A DNA stretch of 64,000 bases from Prevotella lacticifex (GCF_019973375.1 NZ_BPTV01000003.1:1-64000); one strand, 5' to 3'. Shown: positions 8,232 through 16,162, numbered from the stretch's first letter. Notes: generated from the sequence alone by a model not told the origin. Translations and numbers: made by a program.

Positions 8232-10330
8232 CCCAACTTTGACATCGTATTTTGCTTAGTTGTTCTGTATCAGCAATTTAGTGTTTTTAAAAAGTCCTAC
8301 TGTGTTCTACAGATTTTTATTTTTTTAAATGGCACTTTACTGATTTTCAACAACTCGTAGATTTCAGCTGCACTATCTGTAGGCACACTGCACAGTCTGG
8401 TCTCGACAGCCTCTCCAAGCGCATTTACTGCTGTGGTAGTAACTGCTTTTTGAGTCTTCATGATCCGCATGATCTCCGACCAGTACGGTGTCGAACGCTC
8501 CCGCCCATGCTCATCCTTGCCTTGCTTTCGCCGGGCAACCTTCATCTGATGGCGCACGGTGTTTACTATCCAGTAAGCCAGCAGCCCTAAGAAAAGGTGT
8601 GCGTCTGCCCTATTGTCAGTCTGGTGGTATATGGGCCTGAGGCTGAGGTCGGTTTTGAGCTGCCGGTTGGAGCATTCTATTTCACGTATAAGATTATAGT
8701 AGTTCCAGGTCGTTTCCTCATCTAATTTCTTCACATTGGTTCTGAGGAAGTATGTTCCGTATTCCACCTTGTCCGGGATGTTGACCTCCCATGTCATAGA
8801 AGCGACTTTGTCGTGTCCGTCATCCTCAACTTTTATATTGTAATATCGGCTTATAGAGGGATACTTTCCTTGCAGGGCACCGATCCTGTTTTGTACCTTG
8901 CCGTAGTTTTTTATCCCGTGTTTTGATTGGGTACTCTTTCTGATTTTTTTCAACCCTTCCTCAAAACGCTCACGGAATTTGCGGTTCATGGATTCTTCCT
9001 TCAACGCTTTTGCAGGAGAGTCTATTTTGAGGTAACAGTCGTCATTCTTGGCCGTTGTTACGCGTTGAAGCGTTATCTCGCGCTTCAAGCAATCGCAAAC
9101 TGTGACTTTGGGAGCATTCTCGGGGGTGGTGTATTCGGTAAGAGCTTTGCGGGATACACAAAGATAGTTGTATCCTTTGTCCCTTATAGTCTTGAGGTTA
9201 TCTTCAGTTGAGATACCTGCGTCAATGACTACAAGCACTCCCTCGTTATCGGGACATTTGGCCGGATTCTCAGCAATAAGCTCGTCCACCATGTTGGGAA
9301 GTGACTTTGGATCGGCGGTATTGCCTTCCAGTACCGCACTGTAACGTATGAAGCCGTCAGTATTGATGCATAGCGCGAGGACAAGCAGCTTGCAGTCGCT
9401 GCGTTTCTCCTTTGAACGGCCAAAGGCAGCCTTCTTGCTGCCGGTCTTGCGTCCCTCAAAATAAAAGTTGGTGAGATCGAAGAGCATAATGCGGTTGGTC
9501 GGTTTGAAGAGGTCGTCGGTCTTGTGGCAAAGATACTTCTCAAGCTTATCCTTTATGGAATAAAGGTCATCGGCAACTCGATATATCCTCCTTGGAGTTA
9601 TTTTGGCCATAGGAAGGTCAAGGAGTTCGCACACTGCAGAGTTCTCTTTTATAATGGATATTGACTTTAATTCGGACGGAGTATAGGCCGCCCTCGTAAT
9701 AAGATGGGCCAAAGTGACCTTCACCTTCTCCTCAGACCATCCCAAAGAACGGAGAAATGTATCCAGACCAAGTTTACGAATCGTTTGCAGGCATAGCCAT
9801 TCGCAGCCGACTTCCCTTGCGTCTGTATGCCTCATAGTGTCAACATCTATCCGTTTCCTGGCCTTGGACTTGCTTCTCTCGTAGGCGTTGCCCACAATAT
9901 CAAGTTTTTCCTCCTCGACAAGTCTGGCCCAGTACGCATGCACTCTGTCACGAACCACTTCCGAGTAACCTTGCAGTTTCTCATCCCAAAGTTGGACATC
10001 CTTCTGGTGATTGTACAGATACGTCAGTCCACGCGCAACATCTCTTATCTGCTCTGGGGACAGGTCATGTATAAACCCGACATTGAGCAATATCAAAGTA
10101 CATACCCTACCGCTGGCATCGCGATAGGATTCCTTCAGACGGTAATACTTCTCGTCTTTACACGTCTGTGGGTTGTAACGTATTTGGGACGTAAAATTCA
10201 TGCCGCAAAGATAAGCAATCCCTACGACATTGCTGTGTTCTACATTGCGATTTTGAGCAGTTTGACCACGCAAACCCCTATAAACACTGGAAAAAATTCT
10301 GAAAAAAAACATTAGAGCGTCAAACTTGGG
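8232..10330 (-). mobile_element. IS1634-like insertion sequence with TTAA target duplication, copy A
   Basis: A 2,099-bp element whose ends read CCCAACTTTGAC and the inverse of CCCAAGTTTGACG, flanked on both sides by TTAA (8228-8231 and 10331-10334). Copy B at 37014-39112 has the same length, the same ends and the same TTAA duplication in an unrelated gene, so TTAA is the preferred target. It interrupts the last third of the gene at 6069. Confidence 0.92.
8297..10201 (-). CDS. IS1634-family transposase (copy A)
   Basis: A DDE transposase of 634 aa from the ATG at 10201. Catalytic landmarks are FDLTNFYFEGRK (Asp 1), VIDAGISTEDNL (Asp 2) and the C-terminal block IECSNRQLKTDLSLRPIYH (Glu region and the RPIYH motif of the IS1634 group). 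A longer frame opens at 10312 near the IS end, but its first 37 residues look like translated IS terminus. The box TATCTTTG sits only four bases before the 10201 ATG, so the message may be leaderless. It differs from copy B at one residue that I noticed (EEKVK against EDKVK). Confidence 0.88.
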   Translation of the reverse strand: MNFTSQIRYNPQTCKDEKYYRLKESYRDASGRVCTLILLNVGFIHDLSPEQIRDVARGLTYLYNHQKDVQLWDEKLQGYSEVVRDRVHAYWARLVEEEKLDIVGNAYERSKSKARKRIDVDTMRHTDAREVGCEWLCLQTIRKLGLDTFLRSLGWSEEKVKVTLAHLITRAAYTPSELKSISIIKENSAVCELLDLPMAKITPRRIYRVADDLYSIKDKLEKYLCHKTDDLFKPTNRIMLFDLTNFYFEGRKTGSKKAAFGRSKEKRSDCKLLVLALCINTDGFIRYSAVLEGNTADPKSLPNMVDELIAENPAKCPDNEGVLVVIDAGISTEDNLKTIRDKGYNYLCVSRKALTEYTTPENAPKVTVCDCLKREITLQRVTTAKNDDCYLKIDSPAKALKEESMNRKFRERFEEGLKKIRKSTQSKHGIKNYGKVQNRIGALQGKYPSISRYYNIKVEDDGHDKVASMTWEVNIPDKVEYGTYFLRTNVKKLDEETTWNYYNLIREIECSNRQLKTDLSLRPIYHQTDNRADAHLFLGLLAYWIVNTVRHQMKVARRKQGKDEHGRERSTPYWSEIMRIMKTQKAVTTTAVNALGEAVETRLCSVPTDSAAEIYELLKISKVPFKKIKICRTQ

Positions 10331-10496
10331 TTAATTTCATGAACGATTCTACAATGGATGTACATGACCTATTTCTTTCATCAAAAGATTGCCAAATCCA
10401 TTATGAAACAATTCTGAAAGAAATGGAATTGTCTATAAATACACTAACAGAGAACAATATCTTCTTCTTAAACATAGATGTTAGTAATTGGAAGTA

Positions 10497-11111
10497 ATGA
10501 CTCTTCTCCACATCTCCGATACACACGGACTGCACGATCAATTGACCGACCTCCCAGCCGCTGATGTTATAGTCCATTCAGGCGACTTTACCCTCGACGG
10601 CTCAGAGAAAGAGGCGATTGAGTTCATGCAGTGGTTCTGCGACTTGCCTTACAATCATAAGGTGTTTGTCGCAGGCAACCATGATATGTGCATGTATGGA
10701 GCAGACAAGGTTGAAGGACTGCCGGACGATGTACACTACTTCTGCAACTCCGGTATTGATATTGACGGCATAAAGTTCTATGGCATGCCGATGTTCATGG
10801 AATATGCCATGGACGGCACTTACGAGCAGCACATCAAGGACATACCTGATGACACGGATGTACTTGTTACTCACCAGCCACCATACGGAATACTCGATGG
10901 CGGAGAGTATAAAGGACAGGCGAGCTATCATTACGGCGATTACTTTCTGTATACCAGAGTCATTAACGTAAAGCCTAAGCTGCATCTGTTCGGCCACGAC
11001 CATAATGCATACGGAAGCATAGAGCAGTTCGGCACAGCCTTCTCCAATGCCGCAGTCGTTGATGAACACTATAAACTAAAGGAAATCAAGTATTTAACTT
11101 ATAAAATTTAG
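10497..11111 (+). CDS. calcineurin-like metallophosphoesterase
   Basis: A 204-aa protein with all metallophosphoesterase blocks: HISDTHG (residues 5-11), VHSGDF (about 27), AGNHD (about 58), THQPP (about 123) and LFGHDHNAYG (about 165). The blocks supply two-metal ligands for phosphodiester or phosphomonoester hydrolysis. The overall form resembles MPPED-type phosphodiesterases. I chose the ATG at 10497 because it overlaps the stop of the broken upstream gene (TAATG), implying translational coupling. It is followed after 13 bases by a second metallophosphoesterase. The substrate is unknown. Confidence 0.88.
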   Translation: MTLLHISDTHGLHDQLTDLPAADVIVHSGDFTLDGSEKEAIEFMQWFCDLPYNHKVFVAGNHDMCMYGADKVEGLPDDVHYFCNSGIDIDGIKFYGMPMFMEYAMDGTYEQHIKDIPDDTDVLVTHQPPYGILDGGEYKGQASYHYGDYFLYTRVINVKPKLHLFGHDHNAYGSIEQFGTAFSNAAVVDEHYKLKEIKYLTYKI

Positions 11112-11124
11112 CACGTCTGTCATA

Positions 11125-11871
11125 ATGCTAGCCGAAGGCATCATATTCCCCGAAATACACGGCAGGGACTTCTGGAAGTCAGTGCTGTGCAAGGACTGTG
11201 GCTGGGAGACCGACACATATATCTTCCTCGGCGACTTCTTCGATCCCTATAAATTCGAGCATATCTCTGTACCAGAAGCCATTGATAACTTTCAGCAATT
11301 GATGGAAGCTGTAAAGACTCTGAAGAGTAACGGCAAAGAAGTCGTGATGCTTATCGGCAACCATGACGCACATTATATCAACTGGATATTCGACAAGCAT
11401 ATCGGAGGTGTACGCAAGAGCCGTTACTATGCCGATAAAATCCGCAGCCTTCTTACAAGTATTCCGAATTTCACGCACAGTCTGGCATACGACATGGTTA
11501 TCGTCAACAAACGGATTCTGTTTACCCATGCCGGCGTAATACCAAGTTGGTACAATGTGCACAAGAACCTTATCGGTGACCTAACGGCTGAGAACCTCAA
11601 CAAGCTTACTTATTCAGAAGGAGGATGGCTGTCATTAAGTGATGCCAGTTGGGCACGCGGTGGATATGACGACACTGGCAGCTGTATTTATGCTGACCTA
11701 AGCGACCATTTTACAGACGACGGAAGTGTACTTCCTATCCCAAATTACGACTACCAGATATTCGGACACACCCAGCAAGAGAAGAATCCGGTCATAAACA
11801 ACCGCTTCGCAATGCTCGACTGCCGCCAAGCGTTTGCTTTGACAGCTGACATGACTTTCCATAGGATATAA
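11125..11871 (+). CDS. metallophosphoesterase with altered first motif
   Basis: A 248-aa PPP-type phosphoesterase with FLGDFFDPY (about 36), LIGNHD (about 75), FTHAGV (about 135) and IFGHTQQ (about 213). The first motif, normally D-x-H-G, reads PEIHGRDFW here, so Glu replaces the first metal-binding Asp. The start ATG at 11125 follows the first phosphoesterase by 13 bases and closes the 4162-11871 run. Activity may be altered or depend on Glu as ligand. The context with a beta-CASP protein and PD-(D/E)XK-like genes suggests nucleic acid or nucleotide substrates; this is inference. Confidence 0.85.
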   Translation: MLAEGIIFPEIHGRDFWKSVLCKDCGWETDTYIFLGDFFDPYKFEHISVPEAIDNFQQLMEAVKTLKSNGKEVVMLIGNHDAHYINWIFDKHIGGVRKSRYYADKIRSLLTSIPNFTHSLAYDMVIVNKRILFTHAGVIPSWYNVHKNLIGDLTAENLNKLTYSEGGWLSLSDASWARGGYDDTGSCIYADLSDHFTDDGSVLPIPNYDYQIFGHTQQEKNPVINNRFAMLDCRQAFALTADMTFHRI

Positions 11872-11979
11872 AATATTGCCAACCTATTTTTTGTCAGAAA
11901 AAATCAAAACTAGAAACCAACGACAACATACTTATAACTAACAGATAATCAACTAATTCACAAAACATACCAAATTGAG

Positions 11980-12024
11980 TTCCAATCGGGTATCTTTCGC
12001 CTTGTAAAAGATACCCGATTGGAA
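11980..12024. terminator. perfect 18-bp hairpin after the phosphoesterase genes
   Basis: TTCCAATCGGGTATCTTT at 11980-11997 and its exact reverse complement at 12007-12024 are separated by 9 bases. It lies 110 bases after the last gene of the run, so it may end transcription, but no T-run follows on either strand. It could instead be an RNA-processing hairpin or a two-sided binding site. Confidence 0.5.
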
Positions 12025-12148
12025 GCTAAAACATAGTGTTTTGCGCCCAAATTTGGCACATGCTGAATTCTTGTAAACTTATTTCCTCTATTTTCGTTTA
12101 CTGACACAAGCGACAGAAAATCCATCTACCATCATAAAAAACTTGCAC

Positions 12149-12185
12149 GTGTGTTTAATTTCCGCACACCTACGGGTTATCTTTG
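12149..12185 (+). promoter_or_regulatory. promoter with GTGTGT/GCACAC palindrome
   Basis: The arms GTGTGT and GCACAC (12149-12169) precede the -7 box TATCTTTG (12178-12185) with the same spacing as the site at 12814. The next gene starts 200 bases downstream. That leader holds a second element (12311-12352) shared with the gene at 13848. Confidence 0.5.
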
Positions 12186-12310
12186 CAGCCACGAATCTCA
12201 AAACCTAAGACCAATATTAAAGACGACAAAAATAGTTGTTATATGCTGCACGACATATTATTTAGTAAATTTACCTTTCACCAAGTTAAAAGATTTAAAT
12301 TTGATTTTCT

Positions 12311-12352
12311 GTGTACGCACACAACAGCTTAACAAATTTAGCTCTTCGTATT
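12311..12352 (+). promoter_or_regulatory. leader element shared with 13771 site
   Basis: The segment starts GTGTACGCACACAACA and ends CTTCGTATT. It matches position by position the segment at 13771-13812, and both lie about 80 bases before a start codon (12390 and 13848). GTGT..GCACAC resembles the palindrome at the other promoters. It is probably a common promoter or operator for the two genes. Confidence 0.4.
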
Positions 12353-12389
12353 GAGAATTATAGTTCTTTGAAAAAAAAAATCAATAAAA

Positions 12390-12758
12390 ATGAGATTAGC
12401 AATCGTTGGAACAAGAGAGCCGAGCATCTCTTATGACGAATGGAAGGAGATAATCCTTTCCAAGTGGTGGTTCAAGCACGCTGACACGATCGTTTCCGGT
12501 GGAGCCCGCGGAATCGACAGCTACGGCAAAAAACTCGCTACGGAGTGCAAGCTCAAGTACAAGGAGTTCAAGCCTGACTACAAGAAGGACGGAAAAGGCG
12601 CGCCCCTCGTCAGAAACACGAAAATCATTGCCTATGCCGATTTCGTGGCTGCCTTTCCACTGAAGGGCTATCAGGACGGCGAGGTTTCGAGAGGCACCGT
12701 CGACTCCATCAAGAAAGCCAAGAAGTTGAACAAGCGGCTCTACGTGATCGAAATCTGA
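12390..12758 (+). CDS. SLOG-fold DUF2493/YspA-like protein
   Basis: A 122-aa protein covering one Rossmann-like SLOG domain: IVGTREP at the N-terminus, IVSGGARGIDSYG (about 36-48), and a YADFVAAFP strand near residue 88. SLOG domains bind nucleotides or nucleotide-derived signals and are common in conflict systems and in DprA/LOG proteins. A second member occurs at 35336. It is monocistronic, with 130 bases to the next gene. Confidence 0.78.
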   Translation: MRLAIVGTREPSISYDEWKEIILSKWWFKHADTIVSGGARGIDSYGKKLATECKLKYKEFKPDYKKDGKGAPLVRNTKIIAYADFVAAFPLKGYQDGEVSRGTVDSIKKAKKLNKRLYVIEI

Positions 12759-12813
12759 GCGGTCGGGGCATTAGCCCCTTCCTTTCGGATCAAACTAAGG
12801 AAGATTTTCCGGC

Positions 12814-12850
12814 GTGTGCTTATATTTCGCACACATCGGGACTATCTTTG
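12814..12850 (+). promoter_or_regulatory. promoter with perfect GTGTGC/GCACAC palindrome
   Basis: GTGTGC-ttatatttc-GCACAC (12814-12834) is followed by the -7 box TATCTTTG at 12843-12850. This is the clearest copy of the palindrome-over-promoter arrangement. It drives 12890 and probably 13115. Confidence 0.55.
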
Positions 12851-12889
12851 CAACACATCTATAATATAGACCATTAAAACAATAAAACT

Positions 12890-13108
12890 ATGAGAGGACA
12901 TTTAATCGCAAGAGTAATCCAGACATGTAACAACAACCATCCGTTCACCAGCGCAATGCAGTATGGCAATACGGTAGAGGTGAAGTTCAAATCACTCAGA
13001 GACCTTGGCCATGCCATCTCTGAACTGGCAGACATGGACGGGTGTTACGACAGTCTCAACATTAAAGTTAATGGCAACTGCGGAATTTTTGAGGTTAAGT
13101 TCAGCTAG
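12890..13108 (+). CDS. small unknown protein (72 aa)
   Basis: A 72-aa soluble protein beginning MRGHLIARVIQTC, with predicted beta-alpha-beta elements (TVEVKFKSLRDLGHAISELAD; SLNIKVNGNCGIFEVKF). No family is recognised. It has its own palindrome promoter 40 bases upstream and lies 6 bases before the secreted protein gene, so they probably form an operon. Confidence 0.6.
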   Translation: MRGHLIARVIQTCNNNHPFTSAMQYGNTVEVKFKSLRDLGHAISELADMDGCYDSLNIKVNGNCGIFEVKFS

Positions 13109-13114
13109 AAGATT

Positions 13115-13684
13115 ATGAAGAGACTAATAACACTCCTATTGCTGGTGGCACTGTTCAGCACAGTATCACCGGCACAGAAACTGACTCGGTTCATGCTCGG
13201 CATGACCGTATCGGGCAAGACATCTGTATTTGAGTCAAAACTGAAGAATGGGTATGGATTTGAAGAGGTCCATCCTCACTTTCTTGCCGGTAAATTCTAT
13301 GCTTCATTCGCAATGCTCGTGTATGACTCTTTCGACAGTTGGCTGAATGGTAAGGATATTATAGTAGCCACGGTATCAAGAGGAAACGTACTCGTTGCCA
13401 TTGACATGATAATCTACTCCGACCCACAAGACACTATTGCCAATAGAGACCTGTACATTGAGACATGCCACAAAATGAAAGACGACATATTCTATGAGCC
13501 GATTGGAATGACTGACGACCTGCTTGGGAAATACCCCGCCGTCTTCACCTTTGTCCAGAAAGATATTGAAGGCAAATACGACTCTGATGAGTTTATGCTG
13601 AGAAGAATAGTCGAAGTCATTCCACAGGATTACGGAGTGGTCGTACGCTACATCAATGGCTGGAATTTAATGAATGGCAAATAA
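13115..13684 (+). CDS. unknown secreted protein
   Basis: A 189-aa protein with a clear signal peptide (MKRLITLLLLVALFSTVSPAQ, cleavage likely after SPA). The mature part has no motif I recognise; it carries alternating strands such as GKDIIVATVSRGNVLVAIDMI and ends RYINGWNLMNGK. It is exported, probably to the periplasm. It lies directly behind the 72-aa gene. Confidence 0.65.
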   Translation: MKRLITLLLLVALFSTVSPAQKLTRFMLGMTVSGKTSVFESKLKNGYGFEEVHPHFLAGKFYASFAMLVYDSFDSWLNGKDIIVATVSRGNVLVAIDMIIYSDPQDTIANRDLYIETCHKMKDDIFYEPIGMTDDLLGKYPAVFTFVQKDIEGKYDSDEFMLRRIVEVIPQDYGVVVRYINGWNLMNGK

Positions 13685-13770
13685 CCTAAAAGTAGCTCTA
13701 CAACATATTTTTAACTAAATATCTGTATTCAATATTTAAAATAACTAAAATCGAAATGTTAAAACAGCAC

Positions 13771-13812
13771 TGTGCCCGCACACAACAACTTTGTCAAATT
13801 TTCTTCTTCGTA
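13771..13812 (+). promoter_or_regulatory. leader element shared with 12311 site
   Basis: GTGCCCGCACACAACA at the start and CTTCGTATT at the end match the segment at 12311-12352, with about 36 of 42 positions agreeing by eye. It stands about 78 bases before the gene at 13848. Confidence 0.4.
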
Positions 13813-13847
13813 TTAGATAACTTGTAAACAGTTAAAAACAAAACGAT

Positions 13848-14369
13848 ATGAAAACGACAAAAGTTGAGCAGAATTTCAAGGAGTATCTGGAGAGCATCAA
13901 GGTGTACGGCAAGCCAATCCTAAGCCCGATGGAAATCGACTACCTCGCCGGAGGAACGGACACAGCAGCCTATGAGTTCAAACAAGAGAAAGGCGAGTCG
14001 GACGAGGAATTCTTCAAGAACTTCGAGGCATGGCTCCATGAGGACGAGGTAACCACAGGATATGCCGACTACTTTCTCTTCCTCGGTCTCCGTCGCCACG
14101 AGAAACTCACGCCGTGGGCATTCAAGAGCCTCGAAAAAGCCGTCACTGAGTGCTTCGAGAAAGGACAGGGCTGGCTCTACGAAGTAAACCACCGCTATTG
14201 CTTCCGCCTCACAATCCGCCTGGTCATCAGCAAGCAAGAGGCACTACAGAGACTCGTCCGCCGGAGCACATCCGAAGAGGAAGCCCACTACCGCCGACAA
14301 GAACGCGAAATCAGCCACTTCGTAAGCCAGGACAAAGTTTGCTACAACACCATTGACCTATACGCCTGA
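13848..14369 (+). CDS. unknown acidic protein (173 aa)
   Basis: A soluble protein rich in Glu and Lys that begins MKTTKVEQNFKEYLESIKVYG. The C-terminal part has helical RLVRRSTSEEEAHYRRQEREISHF. No family is recognised. It shares its leader element with the SLOG gene at 12390. The next gene starts 69 bases later. Confidence 0.6.
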   Translation: MKTTKVEQNFKEYLESIKVYGKPILSPMEIDYLAGGTDTAAYEFKQEKGESDEEFFKNFEAWLHEDEVTTGYADYFLFLGLRRHEKLTPWAFKSLEKAVTECFEKGQGWLYEVNHRYCFRLTIRLVISKQEALQRLVRRSTSEEEAHYRRQEREISHFVSQDKVCYNTIDLYA

Positions 14370-14438
14370 CTACAACAAACCACGCAAGCGAGCCACAACA
14401 GACTCGCTTGCCATTAAAAAACAAAAAATAAAGAAAGG

Positions 14439-14810
14439 ATGGATTTAAACAAGAAGAAATACACAGTAGTAAGAATCGACAACTATGATGAACTCATGCC
14501 ATACGCTGGCTATACCGAGTGGTGCATCGTCTTCTCCGATGTTGCAATGGAGTATTACCTGCAAGGCGGAAAACGGCTCTTTGTCCTTATCCGTAGCGAT
14601 ATGCCACGTGTCCACAGGGCAAAAGGCGAAGGATACCCGAAAGATGATTACGGACTCTCCTTGATTGCCATGATTGTCGATAAGGACGGCAGCTTCGAGT
14701 GTACATCACGCTGGAACTCCTTTGAGGAGCCACCACAGCTGCTTACTCGTGACGAGCTTATCTCTATGCTCAACAAAGACGATTACGAGAAAATATTCGG
14801 TAAGGTATAA
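14439..14810 (+). CDS. unknown protein with YTEWCIV motif (123 aa)
   Basis: A 123-aa protein containing DELMPYAGYTEWCIVFSDV and, later, PKDDYGLSLIAMIVDKDGSF followed by TSRWN. The pattern is reminiscent of mobile-element proteins of Bacteroidetes that carry a YT-x-WCI motif; I cannot assign a function. It heads a probable operon with the two paralogous genes that follow (11 bases to 14822). Confidence 0.6.
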   Translation: MDLNKKKYTVVRIDNYDELMPYAGYTEWCIVFSDVAMEYYLQGGKRLFVLIRSDMPRVHRAKGEGYPKDDYGLSLIAMIVDKDGSFECTSRWNSFEEPPQLLTRDELISMLNKDDYEKIFGKV

Positions 14811-14821
14811 AAAGGAATAAA

Positions 14822-15430
14822 CTGAAGACAATATTCAGAGTCGAGACCGTTCTGTTGGAAGGAGGACGCTATCCTGCAAGAAAGACCTGCACGATGCAAT
14901 ATGGCTACTTCACTTCATTGGAGAAAGCCAAGCAAGGATTTCCTCTAAATGGAGGACTCTATACCAAAGAAGTTTTGTTCTTCATCGTCACGGAAATTAA
15001 TTTCGACCAAGGCGATATTGACTGGATCAACTTCAACTCTGTCAGGATATATAACCCAGAAGGAAAGCTGGTTGATTACATTGACTGCGATGCCGAAAAG
15101 ACTTACCACGGCAGACCAAGTGTAAGAATAAAGTTTCATATCGGTGATATAGTCGACGTGTTTGATTATTTCGAAAACAAGACTAAACTCGGCATCGTGG
15201 CAAAACTGCCATATACAGAGGAAGAAGTCGCCAAGTTCCATAGAGATAATGACGGCATAAAGCTGACAATGGACAATGACAAATACGTTATCTGCTTCCT
15301 TGACAATGGGTACAAGCAAGTTACGGCCGTATTCGTCATGACTCCATTCAAGAAAGTAACGAAGGCGCTCTGGCAAAAACTAAAAGCAAAGTTGGAGCTA
15401 TACCAAAGGAGCAAAAATAAAAGAGGATAG
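14822..15430 (+). CDS. unknown protein, paralogue of the next gene; non-ATG start
   Basis: About 202 aa from a CTG at 14822, read as LKTIFRVETVLLEGGRYPARKT. Its start aligns with the ATG of the paralogue at 15435 (MNTVFQLEEFCINGKRYPIRKT), so CTG, or TTG at 14855, must serve as start because no ATG exists there. Both paralogues share ARKT/IRKT, SLEKAKQ/TLEKAKQ, a VYRGRP/TYHGRP stretch and FKxGDIVxV. The function is unknown. Loss of the ATG may mean weak expression or early decay. Confidence 0.55.
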   Translation: MKTIFRVETVLLEGGRYPARKTCTMQYGYFTSLEKAKQGFPLNGGLYTKEVLFFIVTEINFDQGDIDWINFNSVRIYNPEGKLVDYIDCDAEKTYHGRPSVRIKFHIGDIVDVFDYFENKTKLGIVAKLPYTEEEVAKFHRDNDGIKLTMDNDKYVICFLDNGYKQVTAVFVMTPFKKVTKALWQKLKAKLELYQRSKNKRG

Positions 15431-15434
15431 TAAA

Positions 15435-16055
15435 ATGAACACGGTTTTTCAACTTGAGGAATTCTGCATAAATGGCAAGCGTTATCCGATAAGGAAGACA
15501 ACGCGCTGGACTTTAGGTTACCATTCAACATTGGAGAAAGCCAAGCAAGACATGGCATCATCTGTTGATATTGAAGAAGAGTCGAAACCTGTATGTGATA
15601 CACTATGCTATATTATCACGGAATGGGAAATCGACAGCGATTGCGGACTCGATATAATATCAATCCAGACTTACCTTAAAGACGGTTCGTTCTATGAAAG
15701 GAATTTTGTAGACCGTGACAAGGTGTACCGCGGCAGACCAAAAGATAAAATCCGCTTCAAGCACGGAGATATTGTAGAGGTCTTGGAGAACGGCTATTTA
15801 CGGCTTGCAATCGTTGGCGGTGAACCAAGTTCTGTAGAGCGTGTGAATTACTTACGTGAAAGGGCCATTAAGAATGGACATTTAAAAGAAGGTGAAGATT
15901 TGTTTATGGACATTTCGGACGACCAGTATATGGTTTATGATCTGACTGGAGGTGGACATTCGCATATTGAAAGCCAATTCGTCTTTCCGCATTTCAAACA
16001 CGTTTCCAAGCATCTTAGAGAAAGACTCTGGACGGCTATGGAGACGGAATTCTAA
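15435..16055 (+). CDS. unknown protein, paralogue of the previous gene
   Basis: A 206-aa protein, MNTVFQLEEFCINGKRYPIRK, with conserved TLEKAKQ (about 35), RGRPKDKIRFKHGDIVEVLENG (about 98-120) and a C-terminal HFKHVSKHLRERLW. The gene starts 4 bases after its paralogue ends, consistent with tandem duplication. I see no signal peptide or membrane segment, and I do not recognise a function. Confidence 0.65.
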   Translation: MNTVFQLEEFCINGKRYPIRKTTRWTLGYHSTLEKAKQDMASSVDIEEESKPVCDTLCYIITEWEIDSDCGLDIISIQTYLKDGSFYERNFVDRDKVYRGRPKDKIRFKHGDIVEVLENGYLRLAIVGGEPSSVERVNYLRERAIKNGHLKEGEDLFMDISDDQYMVYDLTGGGHSHIESQFVFPHFKHVSKHLRERLWTAMETEF

Positions 16056-16100
16056 TTAAATTCATATTTCTTCTAATAATTCTTGTTCAATTATTCATAG

Positions 16101-16137
16101 ATGGGAAGCAAAAACTCCCATCCTCGGACTAACTTTG
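16101..16137 (+). promoter_or_regulatory. promoter of the AAA+ gene with ATGGGA/TCCCAT palindrome
   Basis: ATGGGAAGCAAAAACTCCCAT (16101-16121) holds inverted arms ATGGGA/TCCCAT and is followed by the -7 box TAACTTTG at 16130-16137. The layout copies the GTGTGC/GCACAC sites, but the arm sequence differs. Confidence 0.5.
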
Positions 16138-16162
16138 CACCAGAATAATAAAGCTTATCAAT

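Larger units (their letters stand above)
6069..10497 (+). pseudogene. PD-(D/E)XK-like gene broken by two insertion sequences
   Basis: Pieces 6069-6088, 7707-8231 and 10335-10497 join in frame to a 235-aa protein (708 bases) once both IS and one copy of each target duplication (gaaaaagg; TTAA) are removed. The joined protein has WDGIAVSNERDLFLFEGKSH, where the Asp and E-x-K fit a PD-(D/E)XK active site. Its stop overlaps the ATG of the metallophosphoesterase at 10497 (TAATG), which independently supports the reconstruction and makes it the third gene of the 4162-11871 run. The middle piece still forms a frame of 179 aa from 7720 to 8259, but its end is IS sequence. Confidence 0.85.

Noticed and set aside
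8297..10312. 671-aa version of the IS1634 transposase from 10312 (and 37032)
   Set aside because: The extra 37 residues are translated IS terminus that includes the promoter box; ATG at 10201/37143 follows TATCTTTG.
12151..12354. 67-aa frame MFNFRTPTGYL...
   Set aside because: It overlaps the palindrome promoter and leader, begins in the GTGTGT arm and has no protein-like features.
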